Origin: Euborellia annulipes
Lineage: Eukaryota; Arthropoda; Insecta; Dermaptera; Anisolabididae
Length of the DNA stretch: 64,000 bases
Direction of reading: 5' to 3'
Assembly (NCBI GenBank): GCA_023213315.1
Contig: JAKCPI010028276.1
Location: 1 to 64,000, forward strand
Below the pieces are notes generated by a model. The model saw only the letters and a list, made by a program, of their open reading frames with translations, was not told the DNA's origin and did no database searches. The translations under genes were made by a program, and so were the position numbers. The number at the start of each line of letters is the position of its first letter. The first letter of the stretch is position 1. Positions 1 through 11,154 of this stretch are shown piece after piece.

Positions 1-226
1 AAGTCATTCATTCCCCTTTTATTTTTTTAAATAAAAAAGCTATTTAAAATTTACATTTATTTAACATTTTTTTTTTTTTTTTTTTTTTTTTGGAGGGGGC
101 GACATTCTTGTACCCGCGGGGGGCGCCATTCAATATAGTTACGCCAATTATTTCAAATGATTGGCAGCCAATTCTTTTGAAATAAATTTTTCTCACTTGC
201 GACGGACCAAGGACCCAGGCACGAAA

Positions 227-418
227 ATGCCCTTTGGCTTTGAGTCTCCGCCGTCCTTTGGAAGGCGCCTCCGTCGCCCTTTGGCTTTGCGCCTCCGTCG
301 CCCTTTGGGTTTGCGCCCCCGTCGCCCTTTTGGCTTTTTGTCTTCGCCTTCCTTTGGAAGGCGCCACCGGCGCCCTTTGGAAGGCGCCTCCGGCGCCCTT
401 TGGGACTGGCGCCTCCGT
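227..418. repeat. GC-rich 24-bp minisatellite
   Basis: About eight degenerate copies of a roughly 24-bp unit (core CCCTTTGGCTTTGCGCCTCC), alternating with GGAAGGCGCC variants. As the unit is a multiple of three, long ORFs of repeated Arg-Arg-Pro-Leu type appear in several frames; these are most likely by-products, not genes. Confidence 0.75.
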
Positions 419-586
419 GCTGGCACGGAGTGCACGCCCGCCAGGAACGGCCCTGGTGGTGGGGGAAAATGGAGGTCATATTTGGATTCAGGAGGTCATT
501 TTACTTAAGAATCTGAAGGAATTTTCTCGGGGCTTTTTTTCTTGTAGCACAGTGTAATTAGAAAATGAATAAAAAGATAAACTCAC

Positions 587-652
587 CAAATGACAGTAGC
601 GAAATGACTGAGTTCTTCTGAATTAATGACATGAGGCCGCCAGGAAAGAATT
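587..652 (-). other. Exon-like block, minus strand, unknown gene
   Basis: Acceptor ttaatttcag and donor GTGAGT enclose 66 bp. One frame reads ILSWRPHVINSEELSHFATV IW. It does not join in frame directly to the 2.6-kb block. Not recognised. Confidence 0.35.
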
Positions 653-734
653 CTGAAATTAAAAAAAGAAAACAATTAATTATTAAATAAAGAGAGAAAG
701 TAAATTCAATTTGGTTAAAATTAAATATCGTCCT

Positions 735-1372
735 ATAATAAAAATCTGGTGTGACTGGCGCACAGTACACAACTTTCGATTACAGAATTAACCAGATTTT
801 TTGTGTCGACATAGTTTTTAGTTTCCGACAGAAGTAGGGTACAATTGAATTCAAGATGTAAAATTTATAAGTATGGGAAAATATTTATATTTTGTTACCA
901 TGGCAACCATTTTTCCTATCTTTTCTATGGAGTACAAGAGTAAAGTGGTCTTCAGAAGATTTCAATGACAAAATGAGAATATACATTTTATAGAGAATCT
1001 AAAAAATAATTGATTTTTGAATTTAAAAAAAAATCGTTGGAGCGAATTTTAAGATAATCGAAAAAAACTGAAAAAGTGCATCAGTAAAGTACGAGTGCTC
1101 TTTGGCCGATTTTGTTCAAAAGCTTCGTGTCACGTCCCAGGGGGGTGCCTAACTTAAATATAAAATTTCAACCTCATAGCTCTTTTCGTTCTTGAGATAA
1201 TTTGTTCACAGACAGACAGACACACAGACAGACCATGTCGCGAAAATCACTTTTTTGGATTTAGGGGACCTCAAAACGCGAAGATCCTTCAAAATCTCGA
1301 CATCGAATTTTTGACATTTCTCTCTCTATATATATTAACATATATATAGAGGTAAGAGAAAGTAAAAATAGA
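735..1372 (+). repeat. GAAAGTA-family interspersed repeat, long copy
   Basis: Runs from AATCTGGTGTGACTGGCGCA through a GTCGACATAGTTTTTAGTTT segment, an AAAATAATTGATTTTTGAAT segment, and GACAGACCATGTCGCG. It ends in a hairpin in which CTTTCTCT / AGAGAAAG flank an alternating TATA tract. No ORF of note. Related copies occur at 1.7, 2.0, 5.1, 5.5, 9.6, 37.6, 54.5 and 57.7 kb. Confidence 0.75.
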
Positions 1373-1429
1373 ATGTAATTAAAAGATAAAAAATAAGAGA
1401 AAGTATTAGAGTGAGGTGGGATAGCTGAG

Positions 1430-1612
1430 TAGATCTTGTATTAAGGAATAAAGAAAAGAGTGATGGCAGCTATGTTTTATTTCGTTTATTAGTCACTATT
1501 CGACACACTTCACTTCCCTGAGGGTGGTCGTATATCTGACCGAAACGTCTGCTTGAAGTGACTAATAAACGAAATAAACATCAACAATGGCTCTTTTCTT
1601 TATTCCTTACTA
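1430..1612 (+). mobile_element. Foldback unit with hammerhead core (Penelope-like terminus)
   Basis: Inverted repeats of about 54 bp (TTATTTCGTTTATTAGTCAC / GTGACTAATAAACGAAATAA) enclose a hammerhead-like core. This matches terminal repeats of Penelope-like elements, which carry type-I hammerheads. No reverse transcriptase is present; it is a non-autonomous or terminal remnant. Confidence 0.55.
1507..1560 (+). ncRNA. Hammerhead-like ribozyme, one core change
   Basis: CTGAGGG at 1518-1524 (consensus CTGAnGA, last A changed to G), stem II TGGTC/GACC, then GAAACGTC ending at 1549. Stem I pairs CACTTC with GAAGTG. The A9G change probably weakens cleavage. Confidence 0.5.
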
Positions 1613-1691
1613 TAAGAGAAAGTAACAAAGTGTAAATTAACATCTAAAAAATATTTTTTTAAAGATGCGTAATTTTTTCCATGAAAAATAG

Positions 1692-1850
1692 CTGAAAAAA
1701 ATCTGGTGTGACTGGCGCACAGCACACAACTTTCTCTTACCTTCGGTAATCGAAAGTTGTGTACTGTGCTTGTCTCACCAGATTTTTTGTGTCGACATGT
1801 ATTTAGTTTCCGACAGTACGGTACATTCGATTTTCAAGATGTAAAATTTT
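1692..1850 (+). repeat. GAAAGTA-family repeat, 5' part
   Basis: Contains AATCTGGTGTGACTGGCGCA, an inverted pair (CACAACTTTC / GAAAGTTGTG) and GTGTCGACATGTATTTAGTT. Ends where a SINE in the opposite orientation begins. Confidence 0.65.
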
Positions 1851-2022
1851 TTTTTTTTTTTTTTTAAACATTCACACTTTTTTCTCATTCACACTCACAC
1901 ACACATTCACACAGTCTTTTCGGCAACATAGGCCTTTAAGACTTTTGACGATAACCGTTATGCATATATATTATTATTTGGAGTCCAGGCATTTTTATTT
2001 AAGCCATTTGGATACCAAATGA
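1851..2022 (-). mobile_element. SINE-like repeat, 3' body, inverted
   Basis: On minus: ATTTGGTATCCAAATGGCTT palindrome, TGCCTGGACTCC, a GTTATCGTCAAAAGTCTTAA segment, GTGTGAATGTGTGTGTGAGT and an A-rich tail. Lacks the tRNA-like head. Same family as 41688-41934. Confidence 0.6.
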
Positions 2023-2222
2023 CACACAGACACACAGACAGACACACACACACACACACACACATACACAGACAGACCATGTCGCGAAAACCACTTTTTT
2101 GGATTCAGGAGACCTCAAAACGTGTATATCCATCAAAATCTCGACATCGAATTTTTGACATGATTCTAATACTTTCTCTCTCTATATATATTAACATATA
2201 TATAGAGGTAAGAGAAAGTAAA
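2020..2222 (+). repeat. GAAAGTA-family repeat, 3' part with CA/CAGA microsatellite
   Basis: A (CACAGA/CA)n tract leads into GACAGACCATGTCGCGAAAA, ACCTCAAAACGTGTATATCC and the terminal TATATATA hairpin with GGTAAGAGAAAGTA. Probably the other half of the 1692-1850 copy, split by a SINE. Confidence 0.65.
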
Positions 2223-2643
2223 AAACAACGTAATGTATGTGAATTAAAATAATCATAATTTTAAAAGAAAATGAATTATAATTAGCCATAGGCAATCTAA
2301 GTATTTTGAATATATAAAGAGCGAAGTGCGATGTAGAATGTAATGAGACAGTCATCCGCTCCTGTTATTTAAAATTTCATGTTTTTATTAAAAAACAGGG
2401 AGATTGGATATTAAAACTATTCTAACATGTATGTCCCCCTTCTAATGATTATTTTTATTTTCAAAATACCAAAATGTCATCGATCAATGAGTTGAAAGTC
2501 TCCCGGTAGCCATTGGTATTATCAAATTAAAAAAATATGTAAATTAAAACCCTAATGGTCTTTGTAGCCGAAAGAGGAAATTTAAAAAAAAAAATATCAT
2601 CACGAATAAGGGATCGAAGCAACGGGTCTCTTTAAATACTCAC

Positions 2644-2781
2644 AGAATGCAGGAGGAGACTGAGTTGAGCAATAGTCGAGGGCAACAGCAAATTTCAAAT
2701 AGAATGCACAAACGTTTTGAAGATATTTTCTAAAGTGGTCGATGAGTTGGGCGAAAGACAAGTTGCAATTGTAATGAAATT
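2644..2781 (-). other. Exon-like block, minus strand, unknown gene
   Basis: 138 bp between ttttttttcag and GTGAGT. The only open frame reads FHYNCNLSFAQLIDHFRKYL then QNVCAFYLKFAVALDYCSTQ SPPAF, which looks alpha-helical. It is in frame with the 3436-3557 block when the two are joined. Product not recognised. Confidence 0.4.
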
Positions 2782-3435
2782 CTGAAAAAAAAAAGAAAAT
2801 AATTATTAAGAAATATAAATGAGAAACTAGGGCTGAATAAGTTCTAATAAAATCCCTAAAAAAAGTAAAATAAAATCCTTAGTTCATAGAGCCACCCTGA
2901 ATTTAAAGAACATTTCTTATTATTATTAGAGCGTGGGGAGTTTTTGGATTAAAAATTAAACACTTACAAAGTCGAACGTTTTCAAAAAAAAAAAAGACGT
3001 GCTGCTTCCTTTTTTATGAGATATTCTTGTTTTATCGACCTTTCTTTTGACAATGAGCAAATAATCGACTAATCATCTGGAGGTTTAATTAAACTCTTCA
3101 TCTTTATTCCCGCCTACTGGGTTGTGTCTTTTGAGTCTGAAAAATATAAAAAAGAAAAATCATTATTAAAAAAGCTTTTTTTCTATTGAATTATTACTAA
3201 TTATTAAGTTAATGACTATTGAATGATCTGTTTAATTGTAAGATATCTAAGTATTTAAAGTATAATATATGACTTTAAATTTAAATGTCTTTTCATTTTT
3301 CTAAATATCATATATATAGTTTTTAATTATTTTTTTCATACTCATTCTGGTTTATTTTCTATATTAGTAGCAGAGAAATAAAATATTAGGGAGGCTATGA
3401 CATTTAGTATTTTTTTCATTCTTCACTATACTTAC

Positions 3436-3557
3436 TTAACATAGTGTTTATGTGTTGAGATTTCGCTTCTTTTTGATGCTCCCTCATTTGTTTTTTGATT
3501 TGTTTCAGCCGACTTCGAGTTGATCGTTGCCAAGAGACAGATGAAGAGATGCTGTAA
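3436..3557 (-). other. Exon-like block, minus strand, unknown gene
   Basis: 122 bp between ttttctttag and the strong donor GTAAGTAT. One frame reads SISSSVSWQRSTRSRLKQIK then KQMREHQKEAKSQHINTM, basic and helical. It joins in frame to 2644-2781, and upstream to 7350-7419 if 7142-7203 is skipped. Confidence 0.4.
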
Positions 3558-4259
3558 CTAAAGAAAATATAATTAATTACATTTAAAAATAATTTTTTTT
3601 TCTATTTAAATATCTTACTCAAAGTTAATATTTTATCACCTATATATGATAAATAAGACGGGGAAAATAAAATTTTGATAATAGAAATTACAGGAAGGCA
3701 TAAGATGTTTAGAAAGGATTCTTTTTTAAATTAACGAAAAGTTATTAGAAAAAATATTAATAGCCAAATTGTTTGTGTTAATTCGGGTATTTTCTTGAAA
3801 GCATGTAATCGTGCGCCTTGTTAATTAGATATTCGGACCCATGGACAAATATGAGAAAATAATAATTGAATTAAATAAATATAAATGAGCTGAAGAGAAG
3901 TTGCTGTTAATGTTATTTGATGGAAGAAAGCAGGCAGCCCCCCCCCCCCCCTCCCATGCCCATTGCTTTCCGAGTTGAAATAAATAAGATCGCATATAAT
4001 TAGAGGCATTTCTATTTTTCGAATCCTACTTTATAGAAAAACAAAGAGATAATTAAGAAAAAAATAAATTTTATATTATCACTGAACATTAATTTAAAAA
4101 AAATAAAATGTTAAACTAAAGAGTTAATAAGTTTTGATGGGTGAATATAGGATTGATTTTTTTTCCATTAGAACATCCCTTTGTTTTTAAATGAGAGTGT
4201 TAATTTTGTTCAATTAAAAAATTAGGTAATTAAAATAAAATGAGAAATAAAAGGATAAA

Positions 4260-4455
4260 AAATAAGAGAAAGTATTAGAGTGAGCTGAATAGATCTTGTA
4301 GTAAGGAATAAAGAAAAGAGTATGGAAGCTATGTTTATTTCGTTTATTAGTTACTATTAGACACGCTTCAGCCCTGAGGATGGTCCGATATCTGACCGAA
4401 ACATCGGCTTGAAGTAACTAATAAACAAAATAAACAATCGCTTTTCTTTACTCTA
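4260..4455 (+). mobile_element. Foldback unit with hammerhead core, second copy
   Basis: Same family as 1430-1612, including the preceding AAAATAAGAGAAAGTATTAG segment and the TTATTTCGTTTATTAG / CTAATAAACAAAATAA arms. Confidence 0.55.
4362..4416 (+). ncRNA. Hammerhead-like ribozyme, intact catalytic box
   Basis: CTGAGGA 4374-4380, stem II TGGTC/GACC around an 8-nt loop, GAAACATC ending at 4405. Stem I is GGCTTGAAG with CTTCA-GCC (one bulge). Stem III would be ACAT, imperfect compared with ACGT in the relatives. Confidence 0.6.
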
Positions 4456-4584
4456 AGAGAAAGTAAAAAAAGTGTAAATTTACATCTAAAAAATATTTTT
4501 TTAAAGATGCGTAATTTTTTCACGAAATAGCTGAAAAAAATAAATGAATTATAATTAGTCATAAGTATTTTGAATATATAAAGA

Positions 4585-4738
4585 GCCATTTGGATACCAA
4601 ATGGCTTAAATAAAATGCCTGGACCCCCAATATGTCATATTAATTAACAACGGATATCGTCAAAGTCTTATATGGCCTGAATTGCGGAAAACACTGTGTG
4701 AATGTGTGTGTGAGTATGAATGAGAAGTGTTTAAATAT
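4585..4738 (+). mobile_element. SINE-like repeat, 3' body
   Basis: AGCCATTTGGATACCAAATG palindrome, ATGCCTGGACCCCCAATATG, ATATCGTCAAAGTCTTATAT and GTGTGAATGTGTGTGTGAGT. Head missing. Confidence 0.6.
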
Positions 4739-5099
4739 ATATATAAAATAAGTTGAAGAGAAGGTGCTGATGATGTTATGGAATGGAAAAGAGCAAGTAC
4801 AGGTGCAGCAAAAAAAGAGAGCATTTGGATGCTAAATGCATATATATATATATAAAAGAAAAAAATAGAAGGAACGGTTTAGAATGTAATGAGTCGGTTA
4901 TCGGCTCCTGTTATTTAAATTTTCATGTTTTAATTAAAAAACAGTGAGATTGAATATTAAAACTATCCTAACATGTTTGGGGACCCCTTCTAATGATTAT
5001 TTTTATTTTCACAATGTCATTGATCAGTGGGTTGAACGTCCCCCGGTAGCCATTGGTATTATCAAATTTAAAATATATGTAAATTAAAACCCTAATGGT

Positions 5100-5841
5100 C
5101 TTTGTAGCCGAAAGAGGAATATATTTTGTTCACAGACAGACCATGTTGCGAAAACCACATGTTTGGATTCAGGGGACCTCAAAACGTGTATATCCATCAA
5201 AATCTCGACATCGAATTTTTGATATGAATCCTTTACTTTCTCTCTATATATATTACATATATAAATAGGTAAGAGAAAGTAAAAAATACTCTATTAAAAT
5301 GTTAAATATTCTATCTGACAATTTCTAATATATATATATATATATTTTATTGATTTTTTGATTATTTAAAACTGATAAATCGTTGATTTGAAGAGCGAGA
5401 AAGAGGATTAGATTTATGTCACGGATGACAAAGGGTATGTATTATACACGATTACACCCAGCATCTAAAAAATAATTGATTTTTGAATTTTAATCAAAAT
5501 CGTTGGGAGCGAATTTTGAGAAAAACGAAAAAAAAAACTGAAAAACTACATCAGCAAAGTATTAGTACTCTTTGGCCGATTTTGATTAAAAGCTTATTTT
5601 CACGCTCTAGGGAGGTGCCTAACTTAAATATAAAATTTCAATCTCCTAGCTCAATTCCTTCATGGTTTAAATTTAACCCAGATTCACACACAGACAGACA
5701 GACAGACCATGTCGCGAAAACACTTTTTTGGATTCAGGGGACCTCAAAACAAAATCTTGACATCGAATTTTTGAATCCAATACTTTCTCCCTATATATTT
5801 ATGTATATTAACATATACATATAGTTAAGAGAAAGTAAAAA
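5100..5841 (+). repeat. Two GAAAGTA-family repeat copies
   Basis: A 3' fragment (about 5125-5281) and a longer copy (about 5459-5841), each with ACAGACCATG, GGATTCAGGGGACCTCAAAA and a terminal hairpin ending in AGAGAAAGTA. Confidence 0.65.
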
Positions 5842-6289
5842 GATTAATTTCATTTCCCTTCATCCTTGTGTATATCGTTACCGGGAGGATCATCCTCGCT
5901 GCAATCAACACTTTTTGCAATTCCACTTTTACAAATATTAATAATGAAGAAATGATCCAAATATAATTATGGCGGATCACTAAGATGAGAATTTATAAAG
6001 ATTTTTGAAGACACTGTGTGTGCGGCAGCCCACAATTACACTTTTATCATCCTCCTCATCATATTAACTCATAATTAAAATAAATGTTGAGAATCAATGC
6101 AATGAGGAGGGTGAGTTGTCTTGTTTCCGACGATAAGTGTGTAATCGTCGATCGCCGCACACGACAGGCCTTCAGGAAAAAAGTTTTCTCCTAGCGCTAG
6201 TGATTAATTATATTTTAAATTAAGATTCATTACGTTTTTTGATTTCATCCTTGTGCCTATCGACAACGGGAGCAACGTCCTCGCTGCAA

Positions 6290-6430
6290 ATCAATTTCGT
6301 ATTTTTAACATTGCTCCAAAGGAGGAGGACAGAGTGGAGTGCACACGTGTTAAGAATGAATGAAGAGTTGGTGAGGAAAATAAATGAGAACGCCCCTATA
6401 GTCATGGTCGACCAAGAAATTGGTGGAAGG
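6290..6430 (+). pseudogene. LINE reverse-transcriptase tail remnant
   Basis: Reads LQRRRTEWSAHVLRMNEELV RKINENAPI, like the RRLRWxGHVxRM segment near the C-terminus of non-LTR polyproteins. Downstream GRPRK-like words appear in another frame near 6610. Heavily decayed. Confidence 0.4.
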
Positions 6431-6500
6431 ATGCTCTGGAATAAACAGGTCCTTGTCCTAAAAAAGAAGAAGAAGAGATAAGTGACAAAGAAATCTGAAA

Positions 6501-6505
<5 letters not shown>

Positions 6506-6536
<31 letters not shown>
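6506..6536. repeat. (TA)n microsatellite
   Basis: About 15 TA units without interruption. Similar shorter tracts occur at 5328-5344, 7901-7914 and 11379-11394. Confidence 0.9.
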
Positions 6537-6539
<3 letters not shown>

Positions 6540-7141
6540 CCACTTTCTAATTTTTCTCCTTAGCAAATGCCCATAAAAACTGGTTTAGCATTATAGGATG
6601 CACGATGACGGCCTAGGAAAAGCCCAAAAAAGAAATAAGTGAAAACGAATACAAGAGAAAAATTAGAAGGCGACAAGACTATGGGATTAATTTTATACTA
6701 GTGAAAAGCGACTCTTGGAAGGGCCTCATCAGCATCCATTGATACCCGTAATAGCATATTTGACGAGGCTCAAACAAATGCAATATAATATTTTATTAAG
6801 TTATATTATAAAGAGATTGAATAAACAATTTACTCTATAATGTTTATTTATTAATTTACTTAACCACCCCTTTTTAGCCTTTAATTTAACTAAATCTCAA
6901 CCATCCCTTTAAAATAGTATTTTACCTTGATAAGTAAATCTCACTTTATGTAATAAAAATTCTGATAAAAACAAAACTTTACTGATTTTATAAAGAAATT
7001 ATTTTTTAATTAAATTCTAAACTTCAAAATGAAAAAAAAAATTCATAAAAATATCTCTTCAAATTATTTTGTTATTATTATTCATTAAAATTTAATCTTG
7101 AGAAAAAATCCTATTTCAAAAATTTAAATAAAATTACTCAC

Positions 7142-7203
7142 CAATCGACAACTGCAGCAGCAACGTAGAGTTTGGCTCGAAGAAAGGCAAATTGGATCCA
7201 ATT
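7142..7203 (-). other. Exon-like block, minus strand, unknown gene
   Basis: 62 bp between ttttattttcag and GTGAGT. Open frames include NWIQFAFLRAKLYVAAAVVD, but none continues the 7350-7419 frame without a stop at the junction. This suggests a non-coding or alternatively spliced exon. Confidence 0.35.
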
Positions 7204-7349
7204 CTGAAAATAAAATGATAAGTATATATTATTTTCTGAAGTAAATTAGGAGGTTGGGGGGAGGATCTTTGTGGCAATGAATTCTACTATATAAATTATA
7301 TATCTATATTATATTTTAAATGCAAATATAAAATAATTAGATAACTCAC

Positions 7350-7419
7350 CAGATGTCAAAGTGCAGCAGGCGACATTGGGTGAGCATCAAGTAATCATGA
7401 ATTGCATTAAGACCCAGTT
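7350..7419 (-). other. Exon-like block, minus strand, unknown gene
   Basis: 70 bp between attattttcag and GTGAGT. The only open frame reads LGLNAIHDYLMLTQCRLLHF DI. Not recognised. Lies downstream of PPP4R1 on the same strand. Confidence 0.38.
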
Positions 7420-8216
7420 CTGAAAATAATAAGAGAACAAAATAATTAATATAGAAATAGGAAAATCATTTAGATAATAATTAAAATAAATTCCATCTAA
7501 ACTAAAAATCAACAAGAGGACTTTAGTTAAAAGAAATTAATAATGTAAGGACATTTAATTATTTTAAGAAATTTGAAAAATTTAAATAAAGAAATGAATA
7601 GATAAAATAGTAATGTGATTAAATGTGAGTAAATTAAATTGAAAAGAGTTTTTTTTTTTGTTTTTGGACACAAAAAATTCAAATAGCATAGAATCAGACC
7701 AATTTAGCCTAGTCATATTATAACAAACGAAACAGGCCAAGAAATTATATTTTTATATTATTTTAATTGAAACTTTTCATTTAATATAAAGAGTAGATTG
7801 AACTTGCCTTGATTTTATTTCGTTCCTGAGATGTTAGTAGTATCTTTTTTGTTCTTTTTAAAAAGAGATTGTCGAATTAATTTTCATTATATACTGTATA
7901 TATATATATATATATACATTACAAAATTTTCCAATCACTTCTGAAATTTAAAAAAATCAATTCATTTAATAAATTAAGGTATATCATTAAGTCATTAGAA
8001 ACAATGTTAGTTAATAAAATAAAAAAATTAATCTTTCATGTTAAATATTGTATATATATGATGGATGTCATTTGGTTGTCATTCAGATTTCCAACCAGCT
8101 AAAATGAGTCTTGTTTTTTTTTGCATTTTGAGTTCAATTCATAATTAAGATAAATATAAGATAATAAAAATAGAAAGGAAATATATAAAGATATATATAT
8201 AAATATATTTACTTAC

Positions 8217-8296
8217 AAATATTGCATCATTATCTTCCTGTCCTCATGAGAATTTTAATTAAATAGAAAGGATCATCATCGTGCTCCAAATCATGT
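8217..8296 (-). other. Exon-like block, minus strand, likely non-coding
   Basis: 80 bp between attttttatttcag and the strong donor GTAAGTAAAT. All three frames contain a stop, so if spliced it is either non-coding or a terminal coding exon with 3' UTR (HDLEHDDDPFYLIKILMRTG R then stop). Confidence 0.35.
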
Positions 8297-8979
8297 CTGA
8301 AATAAAAAATAATTTAAATTCATTTATAATATAAAATATATTTTAAAAATAAGAGGGATAATTATTTTAAATAAAAAAATTAAGAATCGCTAAAAAAAAT
8401 TAACTTGATTGAAATTAAATATTTGGTTGACTTTAAAAAAATAATGAATGATATTTGTTTCAAACAAAATATTGATAATTTAGTTATTTAAATATTATTT
8501 AAAACGAATTTAGATTAATTAAAATAGATAAAATATTAAAATAATGAATGTTTATTATATTGACAGTTAGACAAAGAATTATTCTCGAGTTTTGAAATAT
8601 TCCTATATTATTTTAATTAATAAATTTCAAAATAATTATTGAGAATAATTTAAATAAATGTTTAAATCATTTACTGACCTTATAATTATAATTAAAAGAG
8701 AAGAAATTTGATGACAGGTGCACGTGAATAATCAGACTTGGGCAAAGATGAGATAAAGAGACGCTGCATGCAATGGTGAAAAGCATCTCCCTGGGTCGAC
8801 TCACAGAGTATACATATCGAAGTCGATTCGAAATTCAAAAATTTTATATTCAAAATTTATTTAGAAATAAATAATTTATTTTTATTAAAAATAAAAACAA
8901 AATTAATTTTAAGAACAGTATTTACGTTTAAAATGAAATATTTTTATTATTCGTAAACCACAGAGTATATTAAAATTAA

Positions 8980-9141
8980 ATATACAAATTAAACACTAGG
9001 TTATTTGTTTTTATTAATTAAAAAATTAACACTTGATACGTATTTCGACAATTCCTTGTCATCATTAGAAGTGATTAGAATGTATCAAGTGTTAATTTTT
9101 TTAATTAATAAACTAAATAACCTAGTGTTTAATTTGTATAG
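8980..9141 (-). ncRNA. Palindromic unit with hammerhead-like core
   Basis: Arms of about 50 bp share ACACTAGGTTATTTGTTTTT-type sequence. On the minus strand at 9073-9030: stem I CACTT/AAGTG, CTAATGA (consensus CTGATGA with G5 changed to A), stem II GACAA/TTGTC, then GAAA with palindromic stem III TACGTA and the cleavage-site TC. Layout is complete, with one inactivating-type change. Confidence 0.5.
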
Positions 9142-9144
9142 TTA

Positions 9145-9420
9145 ATCTGTTCTGAGGATGATCCCAACCGGAATCGAAACGTCAGCATCTTCTTCTGTCC
9201 TCGCCATTATTAATCCCGCGGTGCTGGGTCGGCGGACCTTACTCTCCCCCTCCACTCCTTCCTTTCCAATGCTGTTGTCTCCGACAGGCCAAGCTCGGTC
9301 ATGTCTCTCTTAACCCGATGAAGCCATGTGAAACGTTAGCATGATGGAATAAAAATAATGAAATATAACTGGCTGCGGATTTTCTTCTCCTTTTCACCTA
9401 TCGTGATTAATTTTTTATAT
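9145..9420 (+). mobile_element. Penelope-like terminal fragment with hammerhead core
   Basis: CTGAGGA 9152-9158, stem II GAT/ATC, GAAACGTC ending at 9183. About 140 bp further on, a degenerate repeat (GATGAAGCCATGTGAAACGT) is followed by GGAATAAAAATAATGAAATA, the same tail as in the 24-kb palindrome. Moderately GC-rich between. Confidence 0.5.
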
Positions 9421-9588
9421 ATGTATATAAAAAAAAAAAAAGTTTTAGAATGTACATGTATATATAGCGAAAATAATATATCTCCAGAATTAATAATTTT
9501 CTCTTCTCTAAGCAAAATTTTTTTATTTTCTTGGTGAATACTGAACCGAACCGTTTTAACATAACGACGTTTCAATATGATTCAATTT

Positions 9589-9965
9589 TACTTTCTCTTA
9601 CCTATATGTTATACATATAGAGAAAGTATTGCATTCCAATTTGATGAAAATACTCGTTTTGAGGTCCAGTGAATCCAGCAAAATGGTATGTCTGTGTATG
9701 TGTGAAAAAAATATTTGAAGAACTAAAAGAGCTATCAGGTTTAAATTTGATATTCAAGTTAGGTACCCCACTAGCAAGTAGCACGAAGCTTTTGAACAAT
9801 ATCAGCCAAAGAATTCTTGAACTTATGAGAGCATTTAGACCCTGTTTCTATTTATTTCAATTGATCTATGTGATTATATAAAGGAAACTAAATAGGTAAA
9901 TATAAGGGGCACAAAAAAAAATTTGTTTCGACAGCACAGAACACAACTTTCGATTAGCGAAGATG
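9589..9965 (-). repeat. GAAAGTA-family repeat, inverted copy
   Basis: Begins TACTTTCTCTTACCTATATG on the plus strand, so it is inverted relative to the others. Includes GAGGTCCAGTGAATCCA and GGTACCCC segments matching the family. Confidence 0.6.
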
Positions 9966-11124
9966 TGAGTGATGTGCGGTCAAAATTTTTTTTTATACAT
10001 CACCCCCTTCGTTTTTTATTGGGCAGTCCTTCAAACTTGTCCTAATTAGGCCGGATTTTTAAAATTATTTTTTTTGCCAAAACTACATAACTATAAGAAA
10101 AAAGTTTTTATTTATTGTTACAATATATTAATCATTATTATTATTATTTTTGCCTTGTCCATGCTGTCATTAAAATATTAAAAATTGATTGCTAATATTT
10201 AATTTAAATTATATATTAAATATATTACTATTTTCCACTTTTATTTTTATAATTTATAGATAAATAATAATAATAAATAATCAAAGGATGTAGGAAAAGG
10301 ATATTTGTTTAATTTAGTTTTTTTTTTATTTATTAAATTAACATTTATTATATTAAATAAAATGTAATTTTAAAATTATTATATATTAATTCAGAGTTAA
10401 ACCCTTTGTTTCCCATATTATGAGATCTAGTTTTGCCTTTTTCTTCTTTATTAATACATTATTATCAAAAATTTTATTCGATGTTTTCTGAAAATAATTT
10501 ATAACAGAAAAAAAAAATGTAAATTAATAAAAAATAAAATAATATTAAGTAGAGTTATACTCATTTTTTTTTTTTGTTCTTATTTAAACAATTATTAAAC
10601 TTTCTTAACATATCTTAGGATCAAACAGGGAATTTTTTTTTTATATATATACAAAAAACAACGATTTTTGGCACTATAAAAATATTAATATAATAGTTTT
10701 AGATAATAGAAATGTTGAAAGTTTCGAAATGCTTCATGTTTGGAATGTTATTTTTCTTGTGTGAGCAAATGTATTATTATTATAATAGTTTTTTTATTTA
10801 AAAAAAAAAAATCGTACAAAAAAAAAAAAAAATTAAATATAATTAAAATTATATTATGCATAATATTTAAAATTCATATTAAAATTTACATAAAAAATAC
10901 AAAGGTTTTTTTTTTATTGTTATTTTAATTTTTTTTTTTTTTTAAGAGTAAAAGTGGAAATTGAAATTAAGTTAAATAATATAAATTTGAATTTCTTACT
11001 AAAAGTGAAAAAAAAAAATTTGCTCTAATAATGTTGAAATGTAACATAATTAAAATTATAGGGAATTTTATGAGCAAGTGACATAATGGACATGGGCAGC
11101 TGAGGAGGCTGCAGCGACGAAGCA

Positions 11125-11154
11125 TCAGGAATCCAAATCGCCGATGTGAGAAAC
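11125..11154 (-). CDS. PPP4R1: PPP4R1 probable terminal coding exon
   Basis: Acceptor tttttctttcaag at 11155 followed in phase 0 by VSHIGDLDS and TGA. It is the first good acceptor downstream of the 12931 donor that gives a short in-frame end; vertebrate PPP4R1 also ends in a short Ser-rich tail. No homology is possible for nine residues, so this is an inference. The following sequence would be 3' UTR. Confidence 0.5.
   Translation of the reverse strand, partial: VSHIGDLDS

Noticed and set aside
44..557. Arg/Lys-rich ORFs over the start of the window
   Set aside because: Produced by the 24-bp minisatellite in all frames; no sign of a gene.
8679..8790. Further minus-strand exon with the frame FHHCMQRLFISSLPKSDYSR
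   Set aside because: The acceptor lacks a pyrimidine tract and the open frame stops before the donor; the match to any family was not convincing.
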